Shown here in pieces: positions 42,168 through 55,370 of a stretch of 64,000 nucleotides of DNA. The notes beneath the pieces were generated by a model, which saw nothing but the letters and a program-made list of their open reading frames with translations, searched no databases and was not told where the DNA came from. How positions within the stretch are numbered: the first letter of the stretch is position 1; each line of letters opens with the position of its first letter. This DNA is from Chalara sp. BL73 (taxonomy: Eukaryota > Ascomycota > Leotiomycetes > Helotiales). Made by a program: the position numbers and the translations under genes. Location of the stretch: assembly GCA_918026815.1 (NCBI GenBank), contig CAKJVC010000061.1, forward strand, positions 62,001-126,000, written 5' to 3'.

Positions 42168-44133
42168 ATGCTCGGAAGCTCGCTAGAAAGTCTGTTGGCG
42201 AAGATAGGAGGAGCTGGCGAGACAAAGCAGCCGGATGAGGAGGTCAAATCTGCTCAGGAACCACAATCGCGATCCCCCTCAAAAGCCCGTTCGTTATCAG
42301 ACGGTGCTCCAACACTATCGCCGTCGCCGAAATTTCGCGAGCCAGAAAAACGAAAGTCGAAAGACGATAGTACCATCAATGACGGTCCTGTCACGCCACG
42401 ACGACCTGCGTTTCCCGCACGAGGTCTCTCGCTGCAAATGCCTCCACGCGATCTCATGCTGCCCACTAGTTCAGCATACATCAACCGAGCCCCTCTATCT
42501 CCAAAGCTAGATCACTCGCAGACATATGGTTCTCCTACAAGTGTGCTGCCTAGACGGTCGAGAGGACTGGACTTTTCTCGAGCTGCCACGAACTTGCACC
42601 ATTCCACATTAGCAGAGCAGTCGTCCCCAGACTCTTCACCCACGATATCGGGAAGAGCGATGAATATACCAAACAGGACAAATGGCATGCATTATACGGG
42701 AGGTATTGAGTCTCAAAACACCTCTGGTTCGCTCTGGTCTACAATGGCAAATGCAGATCGAATCGGGGTATCTGGGTCCTTGGGTAGCCTGCATATGATG
42801 GACTCCTCTGATAGCAGTTCTGAGTGTGACGACCCCATGGATGCAGACGATATTGATGAATCAATAATAAGCACACCACAAGTGAATAAAATGGGGGCGC
42901 CTTTTGGCGCTATGAATCACGCGAGTCCTGGTAGTGGATGGAACGGACTGTCTGCGGCAACCAGCAGTTTGATGAACTTCCAACGCGCAAGGTTACGCCA
43001 TGGTAGGAGTAGAAAGAACTCGATTAGCGCGTCGATGGCAAGCCCCATCTCTAAATCGCCCCCGACACTACGCAGTATCGAGAATATGAATTATTCTCAG
43101 GAAATGCCAGGAGACTCTATGCACCTAAGGAGGGAAAGTATAAGCTGGGCAGCAAACCAATTGCATATATCTGGAAGCGAAAGTGATGATGGCTCATTAA
43201 AATCTACTTTAGAGAATGTGGATGGTGTTCCCAGCACACCGGGTAGAGATGGGCAAAGAGGTGTTATACGTAGGGCTGTGACAAGACGAGGCAACATGCT
43301 CGTAAGCATTTTTATTCTATTGCACCGAAACATTCGTTCTTAGCTGACATATTCGACAGCCTAAAACGAAAAATTTCGCAAGGATTCGAGCAGTGCTGGC
43401 TGAGGAGAGTACCCCTGTAGAGACAGAGTTTCGTCGAGAAGCAGAGGTTGTTCGCCAGACACGTGAAAGTGGCATGGAGATCGAACCAACACGACAGCAT
43501 TCAATATCCACGACAACTATTACACATTCATCTCCTAGCCTTGGCCCAACTACACAAGACGCTTTGGGAGATATACCCGAAGACGAAATGATGGAAGTAG
43601 ATTCGTCTGGCCTTTCCAGTAGTTTTAAGCAACATGCCATGCGAAATTCAAAGGGCAAGGATTTCTGGGATAATTTTTCAGATGACAATGGCCGTACGCC
43701 GCCTCCAGCTTTCTTACCACGTGGTTCATCCTCAGGAATCAGTGAAGATCTACTTATGGACATCTCGTCCTTATCAACACCTCCCTCCTCTGTAGTGCCC
43801 CAGCCGGGAAATTCGGACCGGCAATCTTCGCCGTCCCGATCGGCTACACCACAACCTACAGCGGCAGATATCACTCGTAAAGTCAATAATAAACGTCGAC
43901 GAGAAGATGACTTCGATCCAACAAGTTTCAAGCGAAGAGCGGTAAGTCCAGGAATGAGTGTTCATAACAGCCCTGTCTTGCAGAGTCCTATGCAAAGAGA
44001 GATGGCGCCTTGGGGTTCTCGACCTGGAAGCAATGGAGATGCTGGGAAACAAAATACCTCAGGACCTATGAAAAGAGTGGGATTGGAAGCTATGGAGAGA
44101 TTGGAGAGTAAATATCAAGGACTGGACCTGTAA
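42168..44133 (+). CDS. Unidentified serine/proline-rich low-complexity protein
   Basis: Two exons, 42168-43301 and 43360-44133, joined by a 58-bp intron in phase 0, give 635 residues. I do not recognise the family with a name. The protein is mostly disordered: many SP/TP dipeptides (RSPSKARS, LSPSPKF, APLSPKL, TPRRP) suggest proline-directed phosphorylation. Acidic serine runs (SSDSSSECDDPMDADDIDES) and basic clusters (RARLRHGRSRKNS, NKRRREDDFD, SFKRRAVSP) look nuclear. The only block that appears conserved and folded is around the exon junction: MLPKTKNFARIRAVLAEEST and EFRREAEVVRQTRES. It could be a cell-cycle or transcription co-regulator, but that is a guess. The start ATG is the first in the frame; an upstream exon cannot be excluded. 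Confidence 0.7.
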
Positions 44134-44427
44134 AGCAAAAGATACCCCCATGCATATAATTACATATTGAATAGCCTAAGCTGCAAATGCCATTAATCAC
44201 TAAAGTTTATTATTGGACTTTTCGCTTCGCAAGAATGTCATATCGAGGACTCTCTAGTACCTCAATTTTTAGCCGGCCCTGAATGATATTTTAAATTTTC
44301 AAACTAAATGCTCCTAGTCCTAGTTATCAGGAGCTCGCTTATGCGGCCAAGTTTGCATTTGAATCATGACTTGTTATACAACAATCAACAGCATGATCTC
44401 TTGAGCATTGAATTATTTAAGGTCATC
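44134..44427. other. Spacer before HET gene
   Basis: About 290 bp. The open frame begins at 44308 but its first 40 residues look like leader sequence; I place the start at the ATG at 44428. Confidence 0.4.
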
Positions 44428-46795
44428 ATGCTCTGCGCAATTTGTAATGTGCTTAACGCAGCTGATCTATTAAAGCGAGTAGAGGCTGACCTTCAGCTAA
44501 ACGCTCAATACCCAGCTGAGAGCGGATTGTTCGTGTTTTCCTACTATGATCATCATGGCTCGTTTGATGCGCTCGAAGCATCCGCAGCCGCAGGCTGTGG
44601 ACTCTGTCAGTTGATTGCGCGTGAGTACAAGGAGACGAAGATTCATTGGGCTTACTTCAAGGGCCAGACTCGTGTGTCCGTGATCCGCGAAGGAGAGCAA
44701 CTTGGGCGACGCATCAGCCTTGGTGTCAGGCTCGATTCCGAACACCTGAATATCAGTAGCTCTGGCATTGAAGCGCGCAGCATGTTTGATTTGCTTGTTG
44801 TGAATGCTATATTGGAGCCAGAAGAGGATGACGAAGAGGTGGATATAGATGATCAGTTTGCGACGTTTCCGGGGCAATTTCTCGATTTTGAACCGGTCAT
44901 ATTTATTCTGGAAAAATTGCGAGGTTGGTCCGTCATGCCACCGTCTCATTTCAACAACTGCGGTGATTTGAGACAACCTGCATATACTGCGAGATTAAAC
45001 AACATTGACAATGACAATAGAGGACTCTACCAGCATCGGACCTCATACTATTGGGCGTTACCGCCTTGATCCTGAACTCGGGTCTAAACTCAACTATGAT
45101 ATTGCCAGTTCTTGGCTACATAAATGCTGTAACGCTCACTCTAAATGCCCCGATAGCGGTAATGTTCCCTTGCCATCCAGGCTCGTTGCTGTAGGCACTG
45201 AGACTAAGGGGCCACGTCTTGTGCTCACCGAGGGTCAAACTGGAAGGTATACCGCTTTGAGCCATTGCTGGGGTGGCGATGTACCTTTGAAGACAACTAC
45301 CAAGACTATCGAGACGTTCAAGGAAAGCATTAATTTGGAAAACCTTCCACTCAACTTCAGAGACTCAATTTATATTACGCGAGAAATTGGCCTTGAGTAT
45401 ATTTGGATTGACAGTCTTTGCATCATTCAAGACAGCAAATCTGATTGGGAGACCCAGTCCGAGAATATGGGTGAGATATATGCGAGATCACTCTTTACGC
45501 TGTCTGCCACCGCGTCTCCGAATGTCTCCCATGGCATTTTGAAAACGGCAGTGGAGTACAGACCCTTCAAGGAGCAGGTGTTTCTCAAGCTATATAGTAG
45601 GCCAAGTGCAGGTTCGGTAGCCATTAAATGCAGAAATGGTGAAGCAGAGACCACAAATACTCTACTCAACCATGCTGCCTTGTCCAAGCGAGGATGGTGC
45701 TTGCAAGAGAACATTTTACCTTCACGTGTTCTTCATTATGGTAAGCAGCAGCTCTATTGGCAATGCCAGCATGGCTTCCAGTCTGCGGACGGCATTCCCG
45801 AAGGGAAGACTACGTGGAATGTAAGTACATACTACGAGATACAGTCTTACATTCATAAGAGCCACTCCTCTGACGAAAAGGCTAAATCCAACTTCTTGTC
45901 AGTTAAGAAGTGCCGGGAAAACTACCTTGCTCTCATTAGTACATATTCGGACCGACAGCTTTCCGACGATAACGATAAGTTTCCAGCTTTCGGCGGCCTT
46001 GCTGCGAAATTCGGCGAAGTCTTCGAAGGCAAGTATATCGCCGGAATATGGACAAGCTTTTGGCGAGAATGCTTGCTCTGGTATAAAGATATTAGTACTG
46101 CTAAGCACTGTGTTCCTTACAGAGCGCCATCGTGGTCTTGGGCTGTAACTAACGAAAATATTCTCTGGGCAGCGACTTCTGAAGCACCTATGGCTAGCTC
46201 TGCTTACGATGCAACCCTTCTGCCAAATCACGAGGTCAAGTTGAAAAACGAAGGATCGGAGAACATATACGGTCAGGTCGCATTTGCGAAGATAGAGATC
46301 TCGGCTTTGACATTTCCTTTTTTTCGAAGTTCGCAAGTCGTCAATGAGGAGAATCTCGGGAGGGATAAGTATTCGATCGGAATACTTTATCAAGATGAGG
46401 ATTATACATCAGCAGAAACAGCGCTCACAGGACGTGATAACAGCATTTGTTTTAGCTACGGAGATGAGGATTGCTTTCTTTTCTCTGTGACGTGGGCCCA
46501 TGGTGAGGAAGATCCAGATTGGCAAGTGGACTTGAGCATGTTACACGAGGACATACAATATAAGATCGCTCTACTGGGTTTCTTTCCAGAGAGGCAAAAT
46601 GCACAGTCTTTTGCAGCTCCTGAACTTTCAGCTCAGAGGGTGTCAAGTGGAGGACAATGTCTAGTTCTGAAGGAAAACCCTAAAAAAGGCATTTTTGAGC
46701 GTGCTGGCTATTGCATCTTGGATCCTACTTCCATAGGAATACAATGGGAGGACTGGATCAAGGTTTGGACTAGACAAAACCTCATTTTAGTCTAG
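44428..46795 (+). CDS. HET-domain (heterokaryon incompatibility-type) protein
   Basis: The coding sequence changes frame between about 44930 and 45026. The first part starts MLCAICNVLNAADLLKRVEA, and contains the zinc-like A-x-C-x-x-C and GCGLCQLIAREY segments common before HET domains. After a stretch of about 65-90 bp it continues with GRYRLDPELGSKLNYDIASS and WLHKCCNAHSKCPD. A GGTTGG or GGTGAT donor with the CAATAG acceptor (exon from about 45027) would join the frames; without splicing the gene is frameshifted. The HET domain is clear: YTALSHCWGGDVPLKTTT, NLPLNFRDSIYITREIGLEYIWIDSL split over a continuous block, CIIQDSKSDW, and IYARSLFTLSATAS. The later WCLQENILPSRVLHY and the PSWSWA motif are also typical. 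Such proteins trigger cell death on non-self recognition or serve other signalling roles. No STAND partner is adjacent. Confidence 0.85.
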
Positions 46796-47139
46796 TCTGA
46801 TGCAGGAAGGCATTACATTTGCCGGCAGTGTGGAGGGTGCAGAAATATGCATCCGTCAGTTATCACGCCATGATACTAGAGTTCGGGAAGACGCTAAGCC
46901 TACATGCTTCTCGAACCTGTTAATTTTCAGTATCTTTGATGATAGATGTGGAGCGAAGACGAGTGATCCTTCGTAAGGTCTCACTTTCCAGGCAGATTCT
47001 TCTCCATCAGCTCGTTGGTTCCTATGGCATGCTTTCTACTTCTGAGCAAGGGAATCAATCTATAATAATACATTATATTCATTCCTCTATTCCTCTAGTT
47101 ATTAGGCTGTAGTTAAATCATCTTGGAACAGTGTCCTAT
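46796..47139. other. Convergent 3' spacer HET / NCS1 permease
   Basis: 345 bp, AT-rich, no gene seen. Confidence 0.5.
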
Positions 47140-48682
47140 CTATCTACAGGTTATCTTTATTTCAATTGTCCTCAGTGGGATGTAAAATAAAACAGCAAGA
47201 ACAAAGCCAACCTCAAAGCCGATATCTCCTGTATGCTTAGCAATTGGTCCAGTGTACCAAGTCTGCATCATGCATGGAACGATCAATGCGAATGGCAGAA
47301 AGGTGGAAGCCAATGCCGCAGCACCTAGCGGCAATTTGCTTCCCACATTCCAGATTGCATGATCGTAAGATGCCGCATTGCCCTTCCGAAAGTAGATATG
47401 CTCAGCAGCAAAAATGCCGACATAGATAGCAGCCCAATAGGCAATGACGCCCAAGAAGCTTTCCAAAGAGCTTACAAACTCTTTACTGATGGGAATTGAG
47501 GCACCGATGATGACCGCAGCTGTGAGGACGGAGAAGAAGACTCGTGGAATCGGCGCGAGAAGTGGTATTAGTGTTTGGAATTGGATAGAAATCGAGTACA
47601 TGGACCCTGCCATGTTGCCAAGAATTGAGAAGGCGAGGACTACCGCGACAAACTTTCCGAAGCCGCCAGCTGGAGTGAGCATTTCGTTGACAACTCCTCC
47701 AGTGGAGTAGAGTGCAAACGCGTCAGTCCACCCAGGTACGCTTCCAATAGCTCCACCAATGGCTGCTCCGAGAACCATCAATGGAACCGTTGGAATGAGA
47801 AGCCCGGCATAGATGTAAGAAAAAATTCGCAGCTTTGGCACGTTGGGATCGATGTATACCGCGAAGTCAGACGCCATAGCAGCCCAAGAGATGAGAAAAC
47901 CAGTGACGATGCAACCATAAGTCAGAATGATTTGCGGTTGGGCGGGTTCTGTCGGAGTCTGGTTTTTCAAGAGCTTGCCACCACAACCGGTCATAATGAT
48001 AACGCCTATCAATGCAGGGATCCAAGCATATCGTTCATAGAGGTGGATAGCTCGGTATCCCAAGAATGAGAGGAGGAGGCCGGCCAGCGCAGTGATGACA
48101 ATGCCAACAATCACAGTCATGCTCCCTCCACTGACCGCTGAAAGCGTTTGGCCGGCTACGATTGTGGAGACAATTGTCCATCCAGTAATGGTTGCCATGT
48201 TCAAAAGAACAATGAGAGTCACACCATAAAGTCCGAAACTGTAGCGGGTTTGAATCATCTGTCGTAGTCCAGTCTGGGGGCCCAAAACACCGAAAGCAGC
48301 GGGCGGGATCGCTCCCAGGAGGCAGAAGAACAGGATGACTAAAGATGCATCACGAAGACTTAATCCCTCATAATAAGTTCCAACAAGGCCAGTGATGATT
48401 CTGAAAATATGTTAGCTGCTAGTAATCATAGCTAGAGGATAATCCTTACGGAAGCAATCCCAAACTCACTGTCCACCAAAATGAGAATACATTAATGGCG
48501 CGACCGTCTGTTCTATCCTTCAGAGCTACTGGAGCAATGCCGCGAAGCTCGACACCGTAAGAAGCAAGTCGCCTCAAGTAAGATGACTCCTTGTGTTCTT
48601 CAGCGCTACTAATTGAGGCACCATCTCCTCTGGGTGTAGGTAAACTTTTCTCAACATCGAAATTCTCGTTGCTAGTAGCCAT
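47140..48682 (-). CDS. NCS1-family purine-cytosine permease (FCY2-like)
   Basis: Two exons, 48450-48682 and 47140-48400, joined across a 49-bp GTAAGG..CAG intron in phase 2, give 497 residues. The N-terminal cytosolic tail includes YLRRLASYGVELRGIAPVAL and RAINVFSFWWTVSLGLLP, the conserved entry into helix 1 of NCS1 proteins. After the intron, PPAAFGVLGPQTGLRQMIQT and RYSFGLYG are the classical Fcy2-type motifs (GP..G..Q..RYSFG). Ten to twelve transmembrane helices follow, with FLISWAAMASDFAVYIDP and ILGNMAGSMYSISIQFQTL. The family takes up cytosine, adenine, guanine or hypoxanthine by proton symport at the plasma membrane. The nearest family members are purine-cytosine (Fcy2/FcyB) rather than uracil/allantoin (Fur) carriers. 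The C-terminus is short. Confidence 0.93.
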
Positions 48683-50224
48683 AGCTCGTTCTTTTATCGG
48701 TTATTGAGTTTCAAGTAGTTGATGACAGTTAAGATAAGGCGCGGTGAAATTCACAGATTTAAGGATAATCCTGACTCATATATCCTACAATCGGGTCCAA
48801 GAACACCAAGGTTCCAGATCTTCCAATATACTTCTAATGGCGTTACAGAACCCGGGAAATGGGAACAACGATAGGCAATCTTGATGGCAAACCCAACTCT
48901 TGTAATTGGAAGCTGTTGGCTATGTTCTGTCCGCAAAGCACAAAGCTGGCTCTTCAATCACTATCTCCAGGCTGTATAGTTTGACAATATATGCCTTAAT
49001 TCCGTTTCATGGCTACACTACTATGTGGGAAAGATGGGCTTGTGGGACTTTTGAAAATTCTTATCTTGCCGTCATCGGCAGGTGCATGACTAGCCTCCAG
49101 GAATACCCGAACATTCCTATATTAAGCCGATCCGGAGAGCCGTGATCGCCACAGAGTACTTTTCCGTTTAGCGAGAGCCCCTTTACATATTTGGCCAACG
49201 TAAACACATTGCCACAAGCAGGAACTCGAGCGTATTTGTTTAGCATGCTCCAGATTGTTGTCAAGATCCTGACAATTATTTAGTTGCATGCTTCGAAATA
49301 GAGATTATTTCCAGCCGCAAGGGTCCACCGCCATCCCCGCGAGCGATGCAATGCGATATGCAAGCTATCATAAATTCCTGGATGGATATATTCACGAAGG
49401 CGAAATAGCAAGAGCGGCCTAAGAACGATTGTGGTACTTGGGAAACCTGTCATACAAGATAATGCCAGTCAGGCTGGGAGAAAAGTAGTGAGGAATAGGG
49501 ACCACGAAAATCCATATCCGTTCTTGGCCACCAGCTTACAGTTGAATGAAATGCATGGTTCCATCTTCGCCTCACGCCTAAACTCGAGATACGGCAGAGA
49601 ATAAATTCAATTCAGATGCGCTGCTGAAGATGAATAACAACCATCTATCAAGTGCACATCGTATACCAGGAAATTTTCAGCAGCAGCAACTGGTCTTTTC
49701 GTCGCAGTGACATCTCGATCTCACCAAATAGATGGGTGCTGCATAAAAAATAGCCCCATTCACCATCTTTTGTGCTCTGCGTTCTCGTTGGCGGATCAAG
49801 CGCTGCTTTCGTTTTTCTTTCTGCCTTGTTTATTGAAATCCATGGGGTCGCTACCCACACAAGCGAAAGGCGCAGATCACTTTCCGCATGTATCAAGGAA
49901 ACACATACTAAGTTTCAGTGGCTTTTAGTCAGATTGGCGGAATGTGCATCTGGATCTTGACAGAAACAGGCAGTATGTCACAACACTAAATATAGCTTTG
50001 TTAACTTTCAAACTGCTCTATCACGCCATGATTTGTCCATTTATTCTTTATGAAGAATCTTGGTCACTTAACAATGAATTCTAAAGACTGCCTACAGCTC
50101 CGTCTGCGTTTCTATCTATATCTTTGTTTCATTTCCTGCTCCCCCTTTTTTTCATGTTTCTGACACCTCAAACTAACCTGGCACTTGTAACCACACAATA
50201 GAAACTGTTGAGCATTCGTATCGT
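48683..50224. other. Gene-poor region
   Basis: 1.54 kb between the permease start and the bZIP-like stop. Only short, mutually overlapping frames are present. No repeat, RNA gene or conserved motif is visible. Confidence 0.45.
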
Positions 50225-51837
50225 TTATGGGATTTCACCATCACAATTCTCAGCATTTACATTACCAGGTTGTGCCAGCAAAAGTAATTGAAGCTCTATA
50301 TCATGGTCTTCATCGAAGCCTATGCCATTGAGCTCTTCGGGAGTGGAACTTGCGAGGTCATTGCCAACAGTTGGATGTGTAATGTCATAATCCACACTCG
50401 ATGGAATATTGAGGTGAAGCTCGAGGAAATGTGGATCGACGTCTCTTCCTCCTGCTGGTCTTTGTCTTAGTGTCAATGGTTCGCTCGTTCCGCGATGTGC
50501 CACTTGCTCCAATTGGCTATCAATTAAAGTTTCCTCAGCATTACCCCGAATCCCTTCTTCGTCTATACTTTGGAGTAATTCCCCAGCCGCATTGCCTTTT
50601 CCTTCTTGTATATCAACTATGTTGGTGGGAAGCTCTGGTCTGTCCTCGCCTTGACGTTGTTCGTTATTCGCTGGTGAATTTAGCGGTTCTGAGCACTTTG
50701 ATCCACCTTTAATATGCTCTGCTATAAGGCCCCGAAGCCTTTTCCGTTCCATCTCTAGGAGCTGCAGATTATTTTTAAGCCCAAGGTTTTGCTCTTGCAA
50801 TTCTTCTCCCTTTTGCTGCAAGTCTCGAGTCGCCTTACTTTTACGCTCACGAGATTTTCGTGCGGCTATCCTGTTATCCTTTAGAACTTTCTCGCGCTTC
50901 GTAACACGGTGGGTTTTGTCATACACCGGCAGATGCGCAATGGATCGCGCTGGCGTGGGTATTGAGTGTGCTGGAACGGCGGGCTGTCGTGATAGGCTGT
51001 CTTTGTCAATCTATGAAACGATCAAGGAGTTATTGAATTTCAGCTGATTTACCTGAACGGAGAGGGTGTGTTTAGTGGCTCCTCTATGTCATGAATCCCA
51101 CTTGCGATGCCTCCAGGCTGATTGAACATGCTTACTTCCTCGGAGACAGCCGCAAACGCCGTATTTCTCTGCTCCAGTTCCGCAAGCCGATTACGAGTAT
51201 TTGGAGATAAACGGCATCTAGTCCACAGTGATGAAGCCTCAAGAATTGAACCAGAGCGGGCTTCCACTGGGATCCGTCCTGTTTGTGTGAGTTCGGAAAT
51301 TGATAAATTTGGAGACGCCACAACATCGATGGATTGATTCATCTGAGGTGAAGTGGAGGCAGAAGCAACGTCAGTTGGGTTCATAATAGCTGTGGAATAA
51401 TTGTCCGTATCGTGGCTACTCTGAGATTGCTCAAGTGGACCGACCTCGTCGAAGAACCCCTCTGAGGAAGAAATAGGCTCACTAGGTATCGAGCTGGTTG
51501 GTAACGTTGCTTCACTGTTAAACCTCGAGGTTACTTGATACGCTGCAAAACTATCGGGGGTGGGATAGGCCATAGAAGCTGCATGAGATGCAGACTCTGC
51601 CTCGTTATCTTGCGCCGAAATCCCTAAAACATGTCCTACATTGCCGATATGAGTTTGGACTGCCATTGGATGATTTCCAGCAGATGTAGTGGTACCATTT
51701 GGCGGAGCTGGATTCATGATTTGTCCAAAATAGTCAATAAAAATGCCGTTTGTGTCCGGATATACTAGATGGCCATCTTCAGTTATGAGTGTTTGCCTTG
51801 GGCGGATGGCCCTTGGGTCCTGATTCTGATTCGGCAT
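50225..51837 (-). CDS. bZIP-type transcription factor
   Basis: Two exons, 51053-51837 and 50225-50996, with a 56-bp intron from GTAAAT to a GACAG acceptor (required by phase), give 518 residues. The start at 51837 (MPNQNQDPRAIRPRQTLITE) is preferred over an upstream ATG that adds a hydrophobic 42-residue stretch. The basic region is DNRIAARKSRERKSKAT with the N-x7-R signature (N303, R311), followed by a leucine-zipper-like coiled coil, QQKGEELQEQNLGLKNNLQL and EMERKRLRGLI, at about residues 318-350. The region before is serine/threonine/proline-rich and the tail acidic and glutamine-poor, ending with leucine-rich IELQLLLLAQPG. It is a nuclear DNA-binding protein by family; its targets cannot be guessed. 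N-A-A-x-S-R spacing matches AP-1/ATF-like factors. Confidence 0.82.
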
Positions 51838-54800
51838 TCTACTAGACGTAATGAAATGAAAGTAAGTATATGACAGTAGCGAAGCGGTTAAATCCAACAG
51901 TACTCTTTCTTGAAGATTTAATAAAGGTGTTTGTCCCAAAATATTTCGGGTGAAAGTGCTCAACGCTCTAGACGTCTAGGCAGGATAGCCTCAACCTTGG
52001 CGATTTCCCCGATATGGATAATTGCTCATTTCAAGGAAGGCTAACGGGTCATTCGGCATTCTGCCAATTGTTGAAGGTCTTGATTATCCTAGACCAATTA
52101 TTGCAGCTGAGTGAGATCCTAATTCTAAGTAAGACTGATTGCACATGGGAAAAGTGTAAAGCAAGCTGGTGTCCTCACTAGCAAGATTAGCTATTTGAAG
52201 TGGCACCTCAATGGCTGGACAAAATTTTCTGAAAGGAAAAGTCTTAGTTCTGGTTTCAGATTCTGAGTCACCGTATGTGAAGCGTGCCTGCTGATCTGTC
52301 AGAATGAAACTAATAGTAATTTTGTCTATAGCTGGGGACTATGATAACCTTATTTATTGGGCAACACCACAACCTGAAGTCAATTTCTTTTAGGTTTTAG
52401 AACCTAAAAATGCTGTGTCTGAATTATCTAGAAGCCGATGCTAGAAGTTATCGTGACTTTCTCTACCATGTTGATTAGATCAATATTTGCGCAACCCTGC
52501 TGTGCTCACAGCATCGTTTGTGTATGCAAATATACCGGGGCGTGGTTAGATTGGAACTGCGATGACAAGTCTATGAGTTTTGCCGGTCAACTGAGATTGA
52601 GAATTGCCTCTTGAGAGATACGGATCTCAGCACACGTTCTCTTGCGCGAAGGCTTTCGCCTGACATAGCTAGGATATTCCTTACATCTGCTGGCGCCTTC
52701 AGGTAGACTAAACTTTGCTTAGCCGGAGATACAGTGCTGGAATACATAAAGTATTATTGACGCGCTTTCGTCCTCTATCCGAATTCTTCAATAAGACATG
52801 GGTGTATCTGGTGTCGCTCAGAAGCACATGCAGCTCACTGAAAGGTTGTCTACAGCATAATAACCACAACCAATTTGATTTTTGGGTACTTAACTCCATT
52901 TTGTGTATGAATCTGGAAGTTATCTCGAAGCGCAATGATGCTGCAAAGCGGCCTAACGATCTGGCCTACTGATTTTGCCATTGGACGCCGTTCTGTATCG
53001 CAGGGTCTTGCGAGCGTTGAAGCATAGTGACATCTTAACCAACTTTCTGAGGCACCGAAAAGCGAATTCCCATATTTTAATTAACCTATATGTGCAATTA
53101 TCAGGTCAAGCACCTATAGCAGATTATAAAGACCTCAACAAAGCAACAATGGCTTGTGATGGCGGCCAACTATAGACATTTGGGCCTCTAAGTTGAGCAC
53201 CACAATGTCTTTGGATTTCCAAGTGTGATACCATGATAGCGCCAGACATTCTAACCAAGTAGCAGCCAATAGCAATATGGTTAGCAACTGCAATTAAGTG
53301 TAGTTAGATTGTGCTTATCTTCTCTTAATGATAGGGCATCGTTCCCCATGCTGATGCCTCAATGGGTTCAACGTGATATTATCTTGCGCGCTGGGTTGAC
53401 TCGTGCGATGTCTCTAAAGTTAAAAATGCTTGGGGGAAAGATACTGCTCTGAACCGGCTTTCAATTGGTTCAGCACGAAAAAGAGGGTTGAAACCGATAT
53501 AGTAGGTGCTTTCAGGTCTTAGACACTGATATAGCCATATTTGTCAATAAATTATTATCGACTGGTGGTCTCCTCCGAAACGAGCCTCAAAGGGGAGGCC
53601 AGAAGTAGGCAAGAAGAACATGTTTAAAAGCACGAAGAAAGGCGGTTTGGATTTGTTCAGACTATTCGGAAATATTGACGTGTCAGGCACATCGGATGGC
53701 TAGGGCTTTTTTAGGGTATTCTCCCAGGTCCGAAGGTTCAAGGTCAAGAAAGGTGCTTTTGCTCATAGCACATCGGAAGAAAGACGACAGAGGTTGAGGG
53801 AGGAAGTGTGGATCAGAGCAAGAGCCCAAATTGGCATCGTCAGAAAGCTTGACGGGTGGTATACTACGTCTCGCACTGATTTCCAGATCTCGAGTATTTT
53901 GGAAATCTCCATTTGTTATCATTGAGCAGACTTCACAAAAGATCCAGAGACAGAATTCTAAAAGGATGGACTCTAGGTCACCGATTCCGAGCGGCTAAAT
54001 TATCAATAAGGAGGTTAGATACTTTGAAGACATAGCCAACTTTAAATGATGCAGCTCCTACAAGCTCAGTTCACTGAAGTATGGAATTTGGTAGTGGTAC
54101 TCGAGTTTGATCGGATCAAACTATTTAGGAATTTTATTCATATGCTTGCAGGTTGAAAAAAAGATACGCATACTTCATAGTAGAGTATCGCATGTGTGCT
54201 TGATATCGTCTTCATCTAGTTGTCCTTGCTATGTACGGCAGGAGTTTCACAACACATGGTCGAGATGAGGCGCCGTCTAATTATTGTCCATCTTGTCACT
54301 ACATATTATATCGCGCTACTTTGGCTTTCAGCCCTCCAGTTTTTATCAGCGTTCGGGTATCAATACTGTTCCCGATAGGCTCCAGTGCATCGGAGACTTG
54401 ACCAGATTTCAGAGTTTGCATGACGGCCTCAACAATTTCTATGTAGCTTCAACGATCATCTAGACATTCACCAAGTGGATCAAAATTTGTGTGCATTGTA
54501 AAATGACCACTCTCATATTTTCAGTTCAAGCTATATCTCTTTAGGCTTTCATACTTTTACTAGCCAATCTCATGCATCTCATTAATGAGATCCGGAGAAA
54601 CTACGCCTCTCCATGCCCCACACAAAGCGCGAAGCTACAATGGCTGGAGACATTCGAAGGTAATCCGGCTGGTGAAGATTGCGACGCTCACTGCGGAGGC
54701 ATGTCTCTCTTTCAATGTAAAGAATTCTGATAGAGTATGTGGACGGTTTGAGATTTTATTGAGACCAACTTTAAACGTCGGCCCTTAATCGGACATTGGA

Positions 54801-55370
54801 ATTGGAGGATGTGCATATCAAGGTAAGGAAGACGCTGAATAATAGATAGGTAGGCATCTTTGTTCATAAAAAGAAGTGCTTTGCAGACCTCAGTAAAAGG
54901 CAGTCTACGTTTATGAGAGCATGAAATAGTCTTCATCAATACATTTCTTCAACTTCAGCCATGTATGTTGCATATCAGGATTCTTCGGCTGGGCACCCCT
55001 ATCCTCAGAGTGTTCCCCTTCGCTTCTCGCGATCTTGCACTGAAAATGCTAGCATCTCTTCAGTTTTCATGATAAACTTTGCGGTGCGTGTCCTCTTCTT
55101 GAGCCGTGGCTGCAAAGCTGCGAACCTTTAATCGAATCAAAGAATAAAGCTTTTGTTGCGAAAGGGGGGCAATAATATCTAGGCCAGGTGTCGAAGGCGA
55201 ATGCAAGAAATCGGTTTAGTGATACCTGACTCAATAGTCAATATTGTAAACGCACGTAGACTAACGAAGAGGCTATTCTTACCTGCTGTATATGATACAA
55301 ATACAACAGCCGCGTTTATACTTGTCTGCGCAGGGCTGGTCCCATATTCCCATCAACAGCTCAGTCAATG
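51838..55370. other. Gene desert of about 3.5 kb
   Basis: I can find no supported gene on either strand. Frames are under 90 codons, overlap and show no motif, intron-joined domain or codon bias. AT content looks higher than in the flanking genes, and there is no obvious terminal repeat, target-site duplication or transposase motif. Old, heavily mutated elements cannot be excluded. Confidence 0.45.
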
